From Mycolicibacterium parafortuitum (lineage in GTDB: Bacteria; Actinomycetota; Actinomycetes; Mycobacteriales; Mycobacteriaceae), in assembly GCF_002086815.1 (NCBI RefSeq), contig NZ_MVID01000001.1, forward strand, positions 434,001-498,000: a stretch of DNA of 64,000 bases, written 5' to 3'. The stretch's first letter is position 1; each line of letters starts with the position of its first letter. A model generated the notes under the pieces. The model was not told where the DNA came from. It saw only the letters and a program-made list of their open reading frames with translations, and did no database searches. The translations under genes were made by a program, and so were the position numbers. This document shows, in pieces, positions 56,368 to 64,000 of this stretch.

Positions 56368-58053
56368 GTGGCCGACGAGCCGGATCACAAGGGGTATCCA
56401 GGTCTGACGATGCTGGCCTCCGCGCTCGCCGGGCGGCCGATGTCGGTGGCGGCCACGCCGCCGGGGCAACCGCCGTGGACCGACGGTCAGACGGTCTTCG
56501 TGGACCCCGCCGCCGCGCCGCGGGACACACTGCGCACGGTCGCGGTGCAGGCCTCGCTGATCGCGGCGGGCAGCCTCGACCCCGACGTGCTCGGTGCGCT
56601 GACGCGACGGCCCAAGACGGCGACGCGCTATCTGGCGGTCGAGGGTCACCGCGCACTCGTGGCCAACGAGGATCTGCTGCCGGGCCTCGTCGGCGGCCTC
56701 GCCGACCACCGCGTCGCGGCCCGCAGTGATTCGGCGGCCGCGTCGCTGGCGATCGCATCGGGTAAAGACCTCGTCGACGAGCCGCCCGGGGTTTTCGGCG
56801 TGCTGGCGCCCAAGAAGGTGCTGTCCGCGGGGCGCACGGGCAGGCAGGTCGATCACGAGGCCGCCGGACACGTGCCCCGCAACCGCGACGACAAGCGTGC
56901 GCTCGAGGAACTCGACGACGGCGAGGTCGACGACACCGACGATCCCGACCTGTTCAGCAGCCCGGTCGGCGGCGGCGGATTCATCGGGAAGTGGCTGAAG
57001 AAGATGCTGTCGTCGTCGCGTAAGACGGGCAGCGGCGACGGTCCGCCCGGCGCCGATTCGCCGACGCACCGGGTCAACTCGGTGCGGCGCGGGGCGAACG
57101 CGGTGGCCTCGTTGGCGTCGGCCCCGTCCGAGTCGGGCGCCGACGCCGAGAGCCCCGGCTTCAGCTATCCGGAATGGGATGTCGGGCGCAGGGCCTACCG
57201 ACTGGGCTGGTGCACGGTGCGTGAGGTGCCGCCTTCGGTGAAACCCGCTGCGGCCCAAGACATCGATAGGGTGATCGGGGTGCGCAGGCCGCTCGCGCGG
57301 CTCGGGATGGGACTGCATCGCCGTCACCGGCAGTCGCAGGGCGACGACATCGACATCGACGCGGCGGTCGAGGCACGGGTGGAGGTCAGGGCCGGTTCGA
57401 CACCCGAGGAGAACGTGTACCTCGACAGTCTCCGCCGTCGCCGTGACCTGTCGGTCCTGCTGTTGCTCGACATCTCCGGATCCACCGCCGAGGCCGGCTC
57501 GGCGGGCCGCACCGTGCACCAGCAGCAGCGTGAGGTGGTCGCCCACCTCGCCGTCGCGCTGCACGACCTCGGTGACCGGGTCGCGCTGTATGCGTATTAC
57601 TCGCAGGGTCGCAAGGACGTCACGGTGGTGCCGGTCAAGCGCTTCGACGAGCACCTCGACGCCGCGGTCAGCAGGCGTTTGAACAGCCTTGAACCCGCGG
57701 CATATTCGCGTCTCGGGGCGGCGATCCGGCACGGGTCCGCGGTGCTCGAGGCGCGTGGTGGCACCGCCAGGCGCCTGCTGGTGGTGCTCTCGGACGGGCT
57801 GGCCTACGACCACGGATACGAGCGGGCCTACGGCGCCGCCGATGCGCGGCGGGCATTGACCGAGGCGCGCAGGCGGGGTGTGGGCTGTGTGTGCCTGACC
57901 GTCGGTGCGAGCACCGACACCGCGGCGCTGCGCTCGGTGTTCGGTAGCGCGGCGCACGCGATGATCGGCCACCCCGACCAGCTCGCCGGGGTGATCGGAC
58001 CGATCTTTCGGTCCGCGTTGCGCGCCGCCGAGGTGCGGCGCCGCGTCGCGTGA
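56368..58053 (+). CDS. VWA-domain protein, NorD/CobT-like activator
   Basis: 561 aa from the GTG at 56368 (GGAGG five bases upstream); a TTG at 56332 is in frame but lies in the operator. N-terminal half: helical/low-complexity with a 'FSSPVGGGGFIGKWLKKML' stretch. C-terminal half: von Willebrand A domain with MIDAS DISGSTAEAGS (D368, S370, S372), LSDGLAYDHGYE and TVGASTDTAAL. NorD/CbbO-like VWA proteins work with a MoxR ATPase to insert cofactors into or remodel a metalloenzyme. Here the ATPase follows directly, but no nitric oxide reductase or Rubisco is near, so the client is unknown. Confidence 0.85.
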   Translation: MADEPDHKGYPGLTMLASALAGRPMSVAATPPGQPPWTDGQTVFVDPAAAPRDTLRTVAVQASLIAAGSLDPDVLGALTRRPKTATRYLAVEGHRALVANEDLLPGLVGGLADHRVAARSDSAAASLAIASGKDLVDEPPGVFGVLAPKKVLSAGRTGRQVDHEAAGHVPRNRDDKRALEELDDGEVDDTDDPDLFSSPVGGGGFIGKWLKKMLSSSRKTGSGDGPPGADSPTHRVNSVRRGANAVASLASAPSESGADAESPGFSYPEWDVGRRAYRLGWCTVREVPPSVKPAAAQDIDRVIGVRRPLARLGMGLHRRHRQSQGDDIDIDAAVEARVEVRAGSTPEENVYLDSLRRRRDLSVLLLLDISGSTAEAGSAGRTVHQQQREVVAHLAVALHDLGDRVALYAYYSQGRKDVTVVPVKRFDEHLDAAVSRRLNSLEPAAYSRLGAAIRHGSAVLEARGGTARRLLVVLSDGLAYDHGYERAYGAADARRALTEARRRGVGCVCLTVGASTDTAALRSVFGSAAHAMIGHPDQLAGVIGPIFRSALRAAEVRRRVA

Positions 58054-58104
58054 CGCCGAACGGACTCAGTGCACCGCAACGACGCGGGCGAGGGAAGGAA
58101 CACG

Positions 58105-58965
58105 ATGGGCAGCGACACCCGGTATGAATCCGCGATCGCCGACAAGAACGGCGCGTCCACGCGGGCACAGAACCGGCCGTACTACACGCCGGTGGGCAAC
58201 GAGGAGGCGGTGTTCCGGGCCGCCTACCGGCAGGGCCTATCGATCGTGCTGAAGGGCCCGACGGGCTGCGGCAAGACGCGCTTCGTCGAGGCGATGGCCC
58301 ACGACCTCGGCAGGCCGCTGATCACCGTCGCATGCCACGACGATCTGACCACCGCCGACCTGGTCGGGCGGTACCTGCTGCGCGGCGACGAGACCGTGTG
58401 GGTGGACGGCCCGCTGACCCGCGCCGTGCGCGAGGGTGCGATCTGTTATCTCGACGAGGTGGTCGAGGCCCGCCAGGACACCACCGTGGTGCTGCATCCG
58501 CTCGCCGACTACCGCCGCCAGCTCCCGATCGAACGGCTCGGCGTCACGCTGGACGCCGCGCCGGGATTCGGTCTGGTGGTCTCCTACAACCCGGGCTACC
58601 AGAGCGTGCTCAAGGATCTCAAGGACTCCACGCGCCAACGCATGGTCGCCATCGAGTTCGGTTTCCCCGCACCGGAAATCGAGGAGTCCATCGTCGCCCA
58701 CGAGGCTGGTGTCGGACGCGAGACCGCCGCCGCACTGGTGCGGTTCGGGCAGGCGATCCGCAGGCTGGAGACAGGGGGGCTGCGTGAGGTGGCCTCCACC
58801 CGTGTGCTGATCGCGGCGGGCCGGCTGACCGCCGAGGGGCTGAGCCTCGGCGAGGCGGCACTGGCCGCGATCGCGGGCCCGCTCACCGACGACGCGACGG
58901 TGGGCCGCGGGCTCGCCGAGATGATCGATGTCTATCTCGATACCGGGACCGGCGCCGGTGATTGA
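58105..58965 (+). CDS. MoxR-family AAA+ ATPase (NorQ/CbbQ type)
   Basis: 286 aa. Walker A GPTGCGKT (51-58), Walker B AICYLDEV (D117, E118), ACHDDLTTADLVGRYLLRGD (CbbQ/NorQ signature), VVSYNPGYQ sensor 1 and a C-terminal helical lid. Hexameric remodelling ATPase expected to act with the preceding VWA protein. The ATG at 58105 follows AGGGAAGGA. The stop codon sits within the -35 of the next promoter, so the following genes can be started separately. Confidence 0.92.
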   Translation: MGSDTRYESAIADKNGASTRAQNRPYYTPVGNEEAVFRAAYRQGLSIVLKGPTGCGKTRFVEAMAHDLGRPLITVACHDDLTTADLVGRYLLRGDETVWVDGPLTRAVREGAICYLDEVVEARQDTTVVLHPLADYRRQLPIERLGVTLDAAPGFGLVVSYNPGYQSVLKDLKDSTRQRMVAIEFGFPAPEIEESIVAHEAGVGRETAAALVRFGQAIRRLETGGLREVASTRVLIAAGRLTAEGLSLGEAALAAIAGPLTDDATVGRGLAEMIDVYLDTGTGAGD

Positions 58966-58990
58966 CGCTGCCCGACCGCGCCGCTAGGGT
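58962..58990 (+). promoter_or_regulatory. SigA-type promoter before the binding-protein operon
   Basis: TTGACG (58962-58967, overlapping the MoxR stop codon), 17-base spacer, TAGGGT (58985-58990). Same layout as the promoter at 56292-56320. Confidence 0.7.
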
Positions 58991-58992
58991 CT

Positions 58993-59007
58993 GAACAAAT
59001 ATTAGGT
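58993..59007. promoter_or_regulatory. Candidate operator GAACAAATATTAGGT, copy 2
   Basis: Two bases after the -10, i.e. at the predicted start point, just as for copy 1. Differs from copy 1 at only two of 15 positions. Confidence 0.65.
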
Positions 59008-59059
59008 TTCTGGCCGGGGTATCGGTCCTGACCGAAAACGCGTCTGCCGAGGAGGCCGG

Positions 59060-60175
59060 ATGTCCTACGAGAGCACCGCGGAGCCCATCAAGGTCGGCTA
59101 TCTGATGGACTTCACGCTCCCGCCGGGATTTCCCGACGAGTTGTTCGCGTCGTTCACCCGGACATTCGAGTTGGTGTTCGCCGAGGCGGTCGAACAGGGC
59201 CTGATGGACCGCCCGGTGCAGATGATCTACCGCGAGGTCGAAGGGCTGCCGAAGGGTTCGGTGAAGGCGGTGATCGACGCCTACGGCGAACTCGTCGACG
59301 AGGGTGCCCTGGTGGTGTTCGGGCCGAACATCACCGACAACTGCGTGCCGCTGCGCGAGGCGATCGAGGAGCGGTTCAAGGTGCCCGCGATCAGCGTGAC
59401 CGGAACCGACGACTGGCTCGGCGAGTGGACGTTCGCGTTCCCGCAAGGGTCGATGACCGATGAGCCGATCTTCCTGGCCGACCTCGTCGCCAAGCGCGGC
59501 CTCAGCGAGATCGGCGTGCTCGTCGAACAGAGCCTGATCGGTGAAAGCTATCTGAAGAACCTGCGAACCGCATGCCGACGCAAGGGAATTCGCATCGTCG
59601 CCGAGGTCGAGATCGCACAGACCGCGCAGGACACCGACGCCGCCGTACAGACGCTGCACGAAGCCAAGGCCGAGGCGATCGTCCACCTCGGTTTCGGTTT
59701 CGGCGTCGTGTTCGTCAACCCCGCCCTGGAGAGCCTCGGCTGGGATCCGCCCCGGTTCACCACGACGGCGTTCCAGAACGCATGGGTCAACCCGATCATG
59801 TGGAACGCGTTCATGGGGTGGGTCGGCGTCGACCAGTACGACGAGGAGAACCCGATCGGGCAGGCGTTCCTGGACCAGTACGCCGCGGCCTACGACGGCA
59901 GCCGGCCCGAGTACTGCGTGACCGTCGTGAACCGCGATGTCGCCGCGACCCTGGTGCGGGCCTTCACCGACGCCCATCCACTGAGCCCCCGCGGGGTCAA
60001 GGAGGCACTCGAGCGGGTCAAGATGCTTCCCGCCGCGTCCGGAGCGCCGGGAACCCGCGTGTCCCTGGGTAAATGGACCCGGCGCGCATGGATGGGCGCC
60101 GGCTATCTGGTGGCCCGCACACTCGACGCCGACGGGGTGAACTCGCACCTGGTCGACCGGTTCGGGCAGGCGTAG
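59060..60175 (+). CDS. Periplasmic-binding-protein-fold (Leu/Ile/Val type) protein lacking a signal peptide
   Basis: 371 aa, similar in fold to type I ABC amino-acid/amide binding proteins (IKVGYLMDFTLPPGFPDELFASF, LVVFGPNITDNCVPLREA, VPAISVTGTDDW, EIGVLVEQSLIGESYLKNLR, DAAVQTLHEAKAEAIVHLG). The N-terminus MSYESTAEPIKVGYLMDF has no signal sequence and no lipobox, and no permease or ATPase genes adjoin, so export seems unlikely. A cytosolic sensor or substrate carrier is my inference. GAGGAGG precedes the ATG. Five bases separate it from the AveC-like gene. Confidence 0.82.
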   Translation: MSYESTAEPIKVGYLMDFTLPPGFPDELFASFTRTFELVFAEAVEQGLMDRPVQMIYREVEGLPKGSVKAVIDAYGELVDEGALVVFGPNITDNCVPLREAIEERFKVPAISVTGTDDWLGEWTFAFPQGSMTDEPIFLADLVAKRGLSEIGVLVEQSLIGESYLKNLRTACRRKGIRIVAEVEIAQTAQDTDAAVQTLHEAKAEAIVHLGFGFGVVFVNPALESLGWDPPRFTTTAFQNAWVNPIMWNAFMGWVGVDQYDEENPIGQAFLDQYAAAYDGSRPEYCVTVVNRDVAATLVRAFTDAHPLSPRGVKEALERVKMLPAASGAPGTRVSLGKWTRRAWMGAGYLVARTLDADGVNSHLVDRFGQA

Positions 60176-60180
60176 CGGCG

Positions 60181-61308
60181 ATGACGACCCGGGAGGAGGT
60201 CGACACCGCAAACACCGAGACCACCCCGCGGAAGCGGCCCAACTGGGGGCGCTGGATCTCGCTGCTCGCGTGGCTCGGCTTCCTCGGGTTGTTCGCCGCG
60301 GTCGGGCGCACCGAGGTCGATCCCCGGGTGGCCAACCCGAACGTCGAGGGACGGCCGCGCCCGGTCGAGTTCCTGACCGGCTTCGACCACTGGCAGATCA
60401 TCCCCCAGGTCGGCGCGCTGCTGATGGTCGTGGTGCTGACCATCGTGTTCATCCGCGGCTGGCGCAAGAACCCGGGCAGCCCGGTGCTGTTGATGATGCT
60501 GGTGACCACGCTGATCGTGTGGCAGGACCCGATCATGAACTGGGCGCCGTACGCGGTCTACAACCCGATCCTGGTGCACTGGCCGGAGAACTGGCCGCTG
60601 ATCATGATGTCGCCGACGGTCGAGCCGTTCATCGTGTTCGGCTATGTGACGTTCTACTTCGGCCCGTACTTCCCGGCGATCTGGATCCTGCGCAAGTTGC
60701 AGGCCAAACACGGCCCGGAGTCGTTCGCCAGCAGGCACCCGCTGGTCAGCCTCGGCGGGCTGGTGCTGGTGATCGGCTTCATCTTCGACGCGATCCTCGA
60801 GATCAGCCTGGTCCGCACCGGCCTGTACATCTACTCGCAGGCCATCCCGTTCGGAACGCTGTTCCCCGGCACCACCTTCCAGTTCCCGCTGCTGTGGGAA
60901 TCGCTGTCGGTGACGTTCGTGATGATCCCGGCGGCGATCCTGGTCTACCGCGACGACACCGGTAAATCGGTGGCGGAGAAGCTCGCCGCGAAGGCGCGGC
61001 TGTTCCCGAAGCGACCGGTGCTGGGCACCTTCCTGGTGATGTTCGCGATCATCAACGTGTCGTACTTCGCGTACGGCTCCTGGTTCTGGGCGATCAAGGC
61101 CAGCGGGCTGGCCACCGCCGTCGCGTGCCCGTGGCCCTATCCCGAGGCGAAAGTCTTCGACCCGCAGGGCTATTTCGAGGAGAACGGCGCCGAGGGACCG
61201 TATTCGGTGGGCAAGTGGTCGACGTGGCAGTACGCGCTGCCCGACGGTCGACCCGACGTGGAACGGGGATCCAAGAGCATGAAATGCGCGACCGAGGGCA
61301 ACGAATGA
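60181..61308 (+). CDS. AveC-family (spirocyclase-like) integral membrane protein
   Basis: 375 aa, about seven TM helices: WISLLAWLGFLGLFAAVG, QVGALLMVVVLTIVFI, VLLMMLVTTLIVWQDPIMNW, FIVFGYVTFYFGPYFPAIWIL, LGGLVLVIGFIFDAILEISLV, LLWESLSVTFVMIPAAILVY and FLVMFAIINVSYFAYGSWF. Conserved acidic and aromatic residues (WQDPIMNWAPY, FDAILE) line the helices. AveC acts as a dehydratase/spirocyclase on avermectin; mycobacterial members are uncharacterised and often sit with P450s and dehydrogenases. Coupled to the next gene by an ATGA overlap. Confidence 0.78.
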   Translation: MTTREEVDTANTETTPRKRPNWGRWISLLAWLGFLGLFAAVGRTEVDPRVANPNVEGRPRPVEFLTGFDHWQIIPQVGALLMVVVLTIVFIRGWRKNPGSPVLLMMLVTTLIVWQDPIMNWAPYAVYNPILVHWPENWPLIMMSPTVEPFIVFGYVTFYFGPYFPAIWILRKLQAKHGPESFASRHPLVSLGGLVLVIGFIFDAILEISLVRTGLYIYSQAIPFGTLFPGTTFQFPLLWESLSVTFVMIPAAILVYRDDTGKSVAEKLAAKARLFPKRPVLGTFLVMFAIINVSYFAYGSWFWAIKASGLATAVACPWPYPEAKVFDPQGYFEENGAEGPYSVGKWSTWQYALPDGRPDVERGSKSMKCATEGNE

Positions 61309-62306
61309 CCGGGCAGCGCACGGTGCTGATCACCGGCGCGTCCCGTGGGCTCGGCTTCGCGTCGGCGGTTCGCCTGTATCGCGAGGGCTGGCGGGTGGTC
61401 GCCGCGATGCGTACCCCCGACCGCGGAATGCCGTTGCTGCGCGAGGCGACCGGCGCGGCCGAGGACGACGACCGGCTGATCGGTGTCACCCTCGACCTGA
61501 CCGACGCGTCGTCGATCGTCGCCGCCGCCAAGACGATCGACGAGACGGTCGGGGCGCCCTATGCGATCGTGCACAATGCCGGGATCTCGGCGACCGGGGT
61601 GGTCGAGGACACGGATGTCGCCCTGTGGCAGCAGATGTTCGCCACCCATGTGCTGGGTCCGGTCGCGTTGACGAAAGCGCTGCTGCCGTCGATGCGGGAG
61701 GCGGGCGAGGGCCGGATCGTGCTGGTGTCCAGTGCCAGTGGCGTGCGGGGTCAGCCGTCGATCGCACCGTATTCGGCGGCCAAGGGGGCGCTCGAACGCT
61801 GGGGCGAATCGATGGCCGGTGAGATCGCCCCGTTCGGTCTCGGGGTGACCGTTCTGGTCACCGGCACCTACGACACCGACATCATCACCGACGCGGGCAC
61901 CACCGACGACCGCAACTTCGCCGGCCCGTATGCCCGGATCTACCAGACGATGGATTCGCGGGGCCGGCTCGCGATGCGGATGGCCCGCCCCCCGCAGCGG
62001 TTCACCGACGGTCTGCTCAAGGCGTTGCACGACGACGGGTCGTTTCGCCGGCGCGCCGTCGGCCCCGACGCGGCGATGCTGGTGGTGTGCAACCGGGTGT
62101 TGCCCGCCGCCGGCATGCACCACATGTCGCGGCTCGTGATGGGGATCCCGAAGCAGGGCGCGATGCGCGGCGGGGCGTGGCCGCTGACGACCGCACAGCG
62201 CGCGATGGTGGCTGCGGCGAAAGTCGTTCCGCAGCCGGTGATGACGCGGTTGGCCTACGTCGCAGCGCGGCGAGTCGCGCGACAGAAGGGTACGACCGAT
62301 GGCTGA
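61305..62306 (+). CDS. Short-chain dehydrogenase/reductase with C-terminal extension
   Basis: 333 aa. TGASRGLG (10-17), NAG (90-92), catalytic Ser near 141-143 (VSSASG) and YSAAK (Y155, K159). The C-terminal ~100 residues extend past the SDR core and are basic (MSRLVMGIPKQG..., YVAARRVARQKG), perhaps for membrane or partner contact. Different subfamily from the leftward SDR. Overlaps the AveC-like gene by four and the aldehyde dehydrogenase by eight bases. Confidence 0.9.
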   Translation: MTGQRTVLITGASRGLGFASAVRLYREGWRVVAAMRTPDRGMPLLREATGAAEDDDRLIGVTLDLTDASSIVAAAKTIDETVGAPYAIVHNAGISATGVVEDTDVALWQQMFATHVLGPVALTKALLPSMREAGEGRIVLVSSASGVRGQPSIAPYSAAKGALERWGESMAGEIAPFGLGVTVLVTGTYDTDIITDAGTTDDRNFAGPYARIYQTMDSRGRLAMRMARPPQRFTDGLLKALHDDGSFRRRAVGPDAAMLVVCNRVLPAAGMHHMSRLVMGIPKQGAMRGGAWPLTTAQRAMVAAAKVVPQPVMTRLAYVAARRVARQKGTTDG

Positions 62307-63789
62307 GGGCGCCCACGAGCCGAGGATGCTGATCGACGGCAAGCTCGTCGACGGCAAGCTGGTCGACGGCAAGGCGGGCACATTCGTCAACATCAACCCC
62401 GCGACCGAGGAGGTCCTCGGCGAGGTCGCCGACGCGTCGAAGGCCGATATGCTCCGCGCGATCGACGCCGCGCGGCGGGCGTTCGACGAGACCGACTGGT
62501 CGACGAATCACCAGCTGCGCAAGCGGTGTCTCGAGCAACTCCACGACGCCCTGGAGGCCGAGAAGGAGGAACTGCGTGAGGAACTGATCCGCGAGGTCGG
62601 CGCCCCGCGGGCGGTCACCCACGGCCCGCAGCTCGACGCCCCTCTGGCCGACGGGCTGCGATATCCGGCCCGGCTGATCGAGACCTTCCCGTGGGAAACC
62701 GATCTCGGCGACATGGTGGTCTCGGTCACCGGTGTGAACACCACCAGAAAGGTGTGGCACGAACCCGTCGGTGTGGTCGGCGCGATCACCCCGTGGAACT
62801 TCCCGTTCGAGGTCGCGGTCAACAAGCTCGGCCAGGCGCTGGCGGCGGGAAACACCGTCGTGCTCAAACCCGCCCCGGACACCCCGTTCAACGCCACCAG
62901 GATCGGGCGGCTGATCGCCGAGCAGACCGACTTCCCGGCCGGGGTCGTCAACATCGTCACCGCGTCGGACCATCTCGTCGGCGAGGAGCTGACGCTCTCG
63001 CCGAAGGTCGACATGATCTCGTTCACCGGCTCCACCGCGGTGGGCAAGCGGATCATGGAGAAGGGTGCCGCGACGATGAAGCGGCTCTTCCTCGAGCTCG
63101 GCGGAAAGTCCGCGACGATCGTCCTCGAGGACGCGGATTTCAACACCGCCTGCCTGATCGGTATCGGCCCGCTGATGCACGCGGGCCAGGGCTGCGCCGC
63201 GCCCACCCGAATGCTGTTGCCGCGCTCGCGGTATGACGAGGGCGTCGCGATCCTGAAAGGTATCTACGAGAACATCAAAGCGAGCGACCCGCACGATCCC
63301 GGCACCCTGTGCGGACCGGTCATCTCGGCCAAACAGCAGGCCCGCATCCTCGGCTACGTCGGCAAGGGCGTCGAGGAGGGGGCGACGCTGCTGGTCGGCA
63401 GCACCGAGGCCCCGGCCCGGTTCGACAAGGGCTTCTGGGTCGACCCGACCCTGTTCACCGACGTCGACAACTCGATGACCATCGCGCAGGAGGAGATCTT
63501 CGGACCCGTGCTGGCGGTGATCCCGTACGACGACGAGGACGACGCGGTCCGGATCGCCAACGACAGCGTCTACGGCCTGGCCGGCAACGTGATGTCGAGC
63601 TCGCTGGAGCGGTCGCTGAGCGTCGCACGCCGGTTGCGAGCGGGGTTCATCGGCCTCAACGGCACCGCGGGCTACGGCGCGGACACGCCGTTCGGTGGCT
63701 ACAAGGACAGCGGGGTCGGCCGCCAGAACGGCGTCGTCGGGTTCGGCCAGTACACCGAGATCAAGTCCGTCGCCCACCCGGCCCAGTAG
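62299..63789 (+). CDS. NAD(P)-dependent aldehyde dehydrogenase
   Basis: 496 aa. TPWNFPF (N167), K190, FTGSTAVGK, the general base E266 in LELGGKS and nucleophile C299 in GQGCAAPTR are all present, so it should oxidise an aldehyde to its acid. The N-terminus contains an in-frame 15-bp repeat (LVDGK units at residues 16-25). Translationally coupled to the upstream SDR, suggesting consecutive alcohol-to-aldehyde-to-acid steps. A P450 starts 27 bp later. Confidence 0.95.
   Translation: MAEGAHEPRMLIDGKLVDGKLVDGKAGTFVNINPATEEVLGEVADASKADMLRAIDAARRAFDETDWSTNHQLRKRCLEQLHDALEAEKEELREELIREVGAPRAVTHGPQLDAPLADGLRYPARLIETFPWETDLGDMVVSVTGVNTTRKVWHEPVGVVGAITPWNFPFEVAVNKLGQALAAGNTVVLKPAPDTPFNATRIGRLIAEQTDFPAGVVNIVTASDHLVGEELTLSPKVDMISFTGSTAVGKRIMEKGAATMKRLFLELGGKSATIVLEDADFNTACLIGIGPLMHAGQGCAAPTRMLLPRSRYDEGVAILKGIYENIKASDPHDPGTLCGPVISAKQQARILGYVGKGVEEGATLLVGSTEAPARFDKGFWVDPTLFTDVDNSMTIAQEEIFGPVLAVIPYDDEDDAVRIANDSVYGLAGNVMSSSLERSLSVARRLRAGFIGLNGTAGYGADTPFGGYKDSGVGRQNGVVGFGQYTEIKSVAHPAQ
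62335..62376 (+). repeat. 15-bp in-frame repeat in the aldehyde dehydrogenase N-terminus
   Basis: GACGGCAAGCTCGTC, then GACGGCAAGCTGGTC, then the first nine bases again: two and a half copies encoding DGKLV-DGKLV-DGK. It lies in the variable N-terminal strand, so it is probably tolerated slippage. Confidence 0.75.
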
Positions 63790-63816
63790 CGGCTCAGCGG
63801 ATATTCAGGAGGAACC

Positions 63817-64000
63817 GTGTCCCAATTGTTCGACGATCTGGAGGATTTCGGGTCGTTCGACGACGCCGTGTCCGGCGACGTGCGCGACCCGTACCCGGAA
63901 CTGGCCCGGCTCCGGCGCGAGGAACCGATCCAGCGCATCGACATGTCCGCGATGCCCGGACAGGCCGGTCTACCGGTGTTCATTGTCTACCGCTACGAGG
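63817..64000 (+). CDS. Cytochrome P450, N-terminal part (truncated by window end)
   Basis: 61 codons visible: MSQLFDDLEDFGSFDDAVSGDVRDPYPELARLRREEPIQ..., ending VFIVYRYE. The DPYPELARLRREEPI stretch is typical of the bacterial P450 N-terminus (A helix region). GTG start with AGGAGG at 63808-63813. Heme and I-helix motifs lie beyond the window, so the subfamily cannot be judged. Last visible gene of the cluster and likely co-transcribed with the dehydrogenases. Confidence 0.8.
   Translation, partial: MSQLFDDLEDFGSFDDAVSGDVRDPYPELARLRREEPIQRIDMSAMPGQAGLPVFIVYRYE

Noticed and set aside
56368..58965. Calling the VWA-MoxR pair norD-norQ of a nitric oxide reductase
   Set aside because: No norB or norC in the window; family membership supports an activator role but not this client.

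Overview
The window is about 70% GC, densely coding DNA from a mycobacterium (Mycolicibacterium/Mycobacterium type). This rests on gene order and on family signatures: fbiD-gpsA-ddl-thiL-ung-rpmB-recG, lipN-DsbA-VKOR-pyc-rsmD-coaD, sepIVA-DUF177-rnc-mutM-acyP-smc-ftsY-amt-glnB-glnD-ffh, and rpsP-khpA-rimM-trmD-lppW-rplS-lepB-rnhB-DUF2469. These follow the Mycobacterium tuberculosis Rv2983-to-Rv2901c core backbone, mostly inverted in orientation. Species cannot be assigned by eye.

Layout: 1-11.4 kb holds core metabolism and repair (coenzyme F420 synthesis, glycerol-3-phosphate dehydrogenase, D-Ala-D-Ala ligase, thiamine phosphate kinase, uracil-DNA glycosylase, L28, a FakA-like kinase, RecG). 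11.4-15.2 kb is a minus-strand envelope metal/heme block (Dyp peroxidase, PCuAC copper chaperone, PepSY protein, membrane protein). 15.2-22.9 kb holds an aldo-keto reductase, LipN, a DsbA/VKOR disulfide pair, pyruvate carboxylase and RsmD. 22.9-25.4 kb is an insertion relative to the M. tuberculosis order: a divergent LuxR regulator and a cytochrome P450. 25.5-42.7 kb is core again (CoaD, hemerythrin-like, SepIVA, RNase III, MutM, SMC, FtsY, the ammonium/PII block, Ffh), with a type 2 IPP isomerase inserted between smc and ftsY. 42.7-48.1 kb holds an amidohydrolase, a tandem pair of D-Ala-D-Ala carboxypeptidases, two SnoaL-like proteins and MgtE. 48.2-53.8 kb is ribosome and tRNA maturation plus protein export.

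From 53.9 kb to the end lies an accessory catabolic-looking cluster. A double TetR-type regulator and a short-chain dehydrogenase run leftward. A VWA protein and a MoxR/NorQ-type ATPase run rightward, followed by a signal-less periplasmic-binding-fold protein, an AveC-like membrane protein, a second dehydrogenase, an aldehyde dehydrogenase and the start of a P450. Two promoters in this cluster share one architecture (TTGAC-type -35, 17-nt spacer, TANGGT -10, then a GAACRAATATTWGGT element at the start point). In the divergent region a third promoter on the other strand overlaps the same element. This looks like a two-site regulon controlled by one repressor, with the adjacent tandem TetR as the obvious candidate. 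It is the most promising undescribed system in the window.

Regulation visible elsewhere includes a four-part GlnR-type box upstream of amt, a nearly identical promoter module in front of rpsP and rplS, several -10 elements placed 5-8 nt before a GTG/ATG start (predicted leaderless mRNAs), and a 12-bp perfect hairpin at the end of ung. I saw no tRNA, rRNA, CRISPR array, insertion sequence or phage gene.
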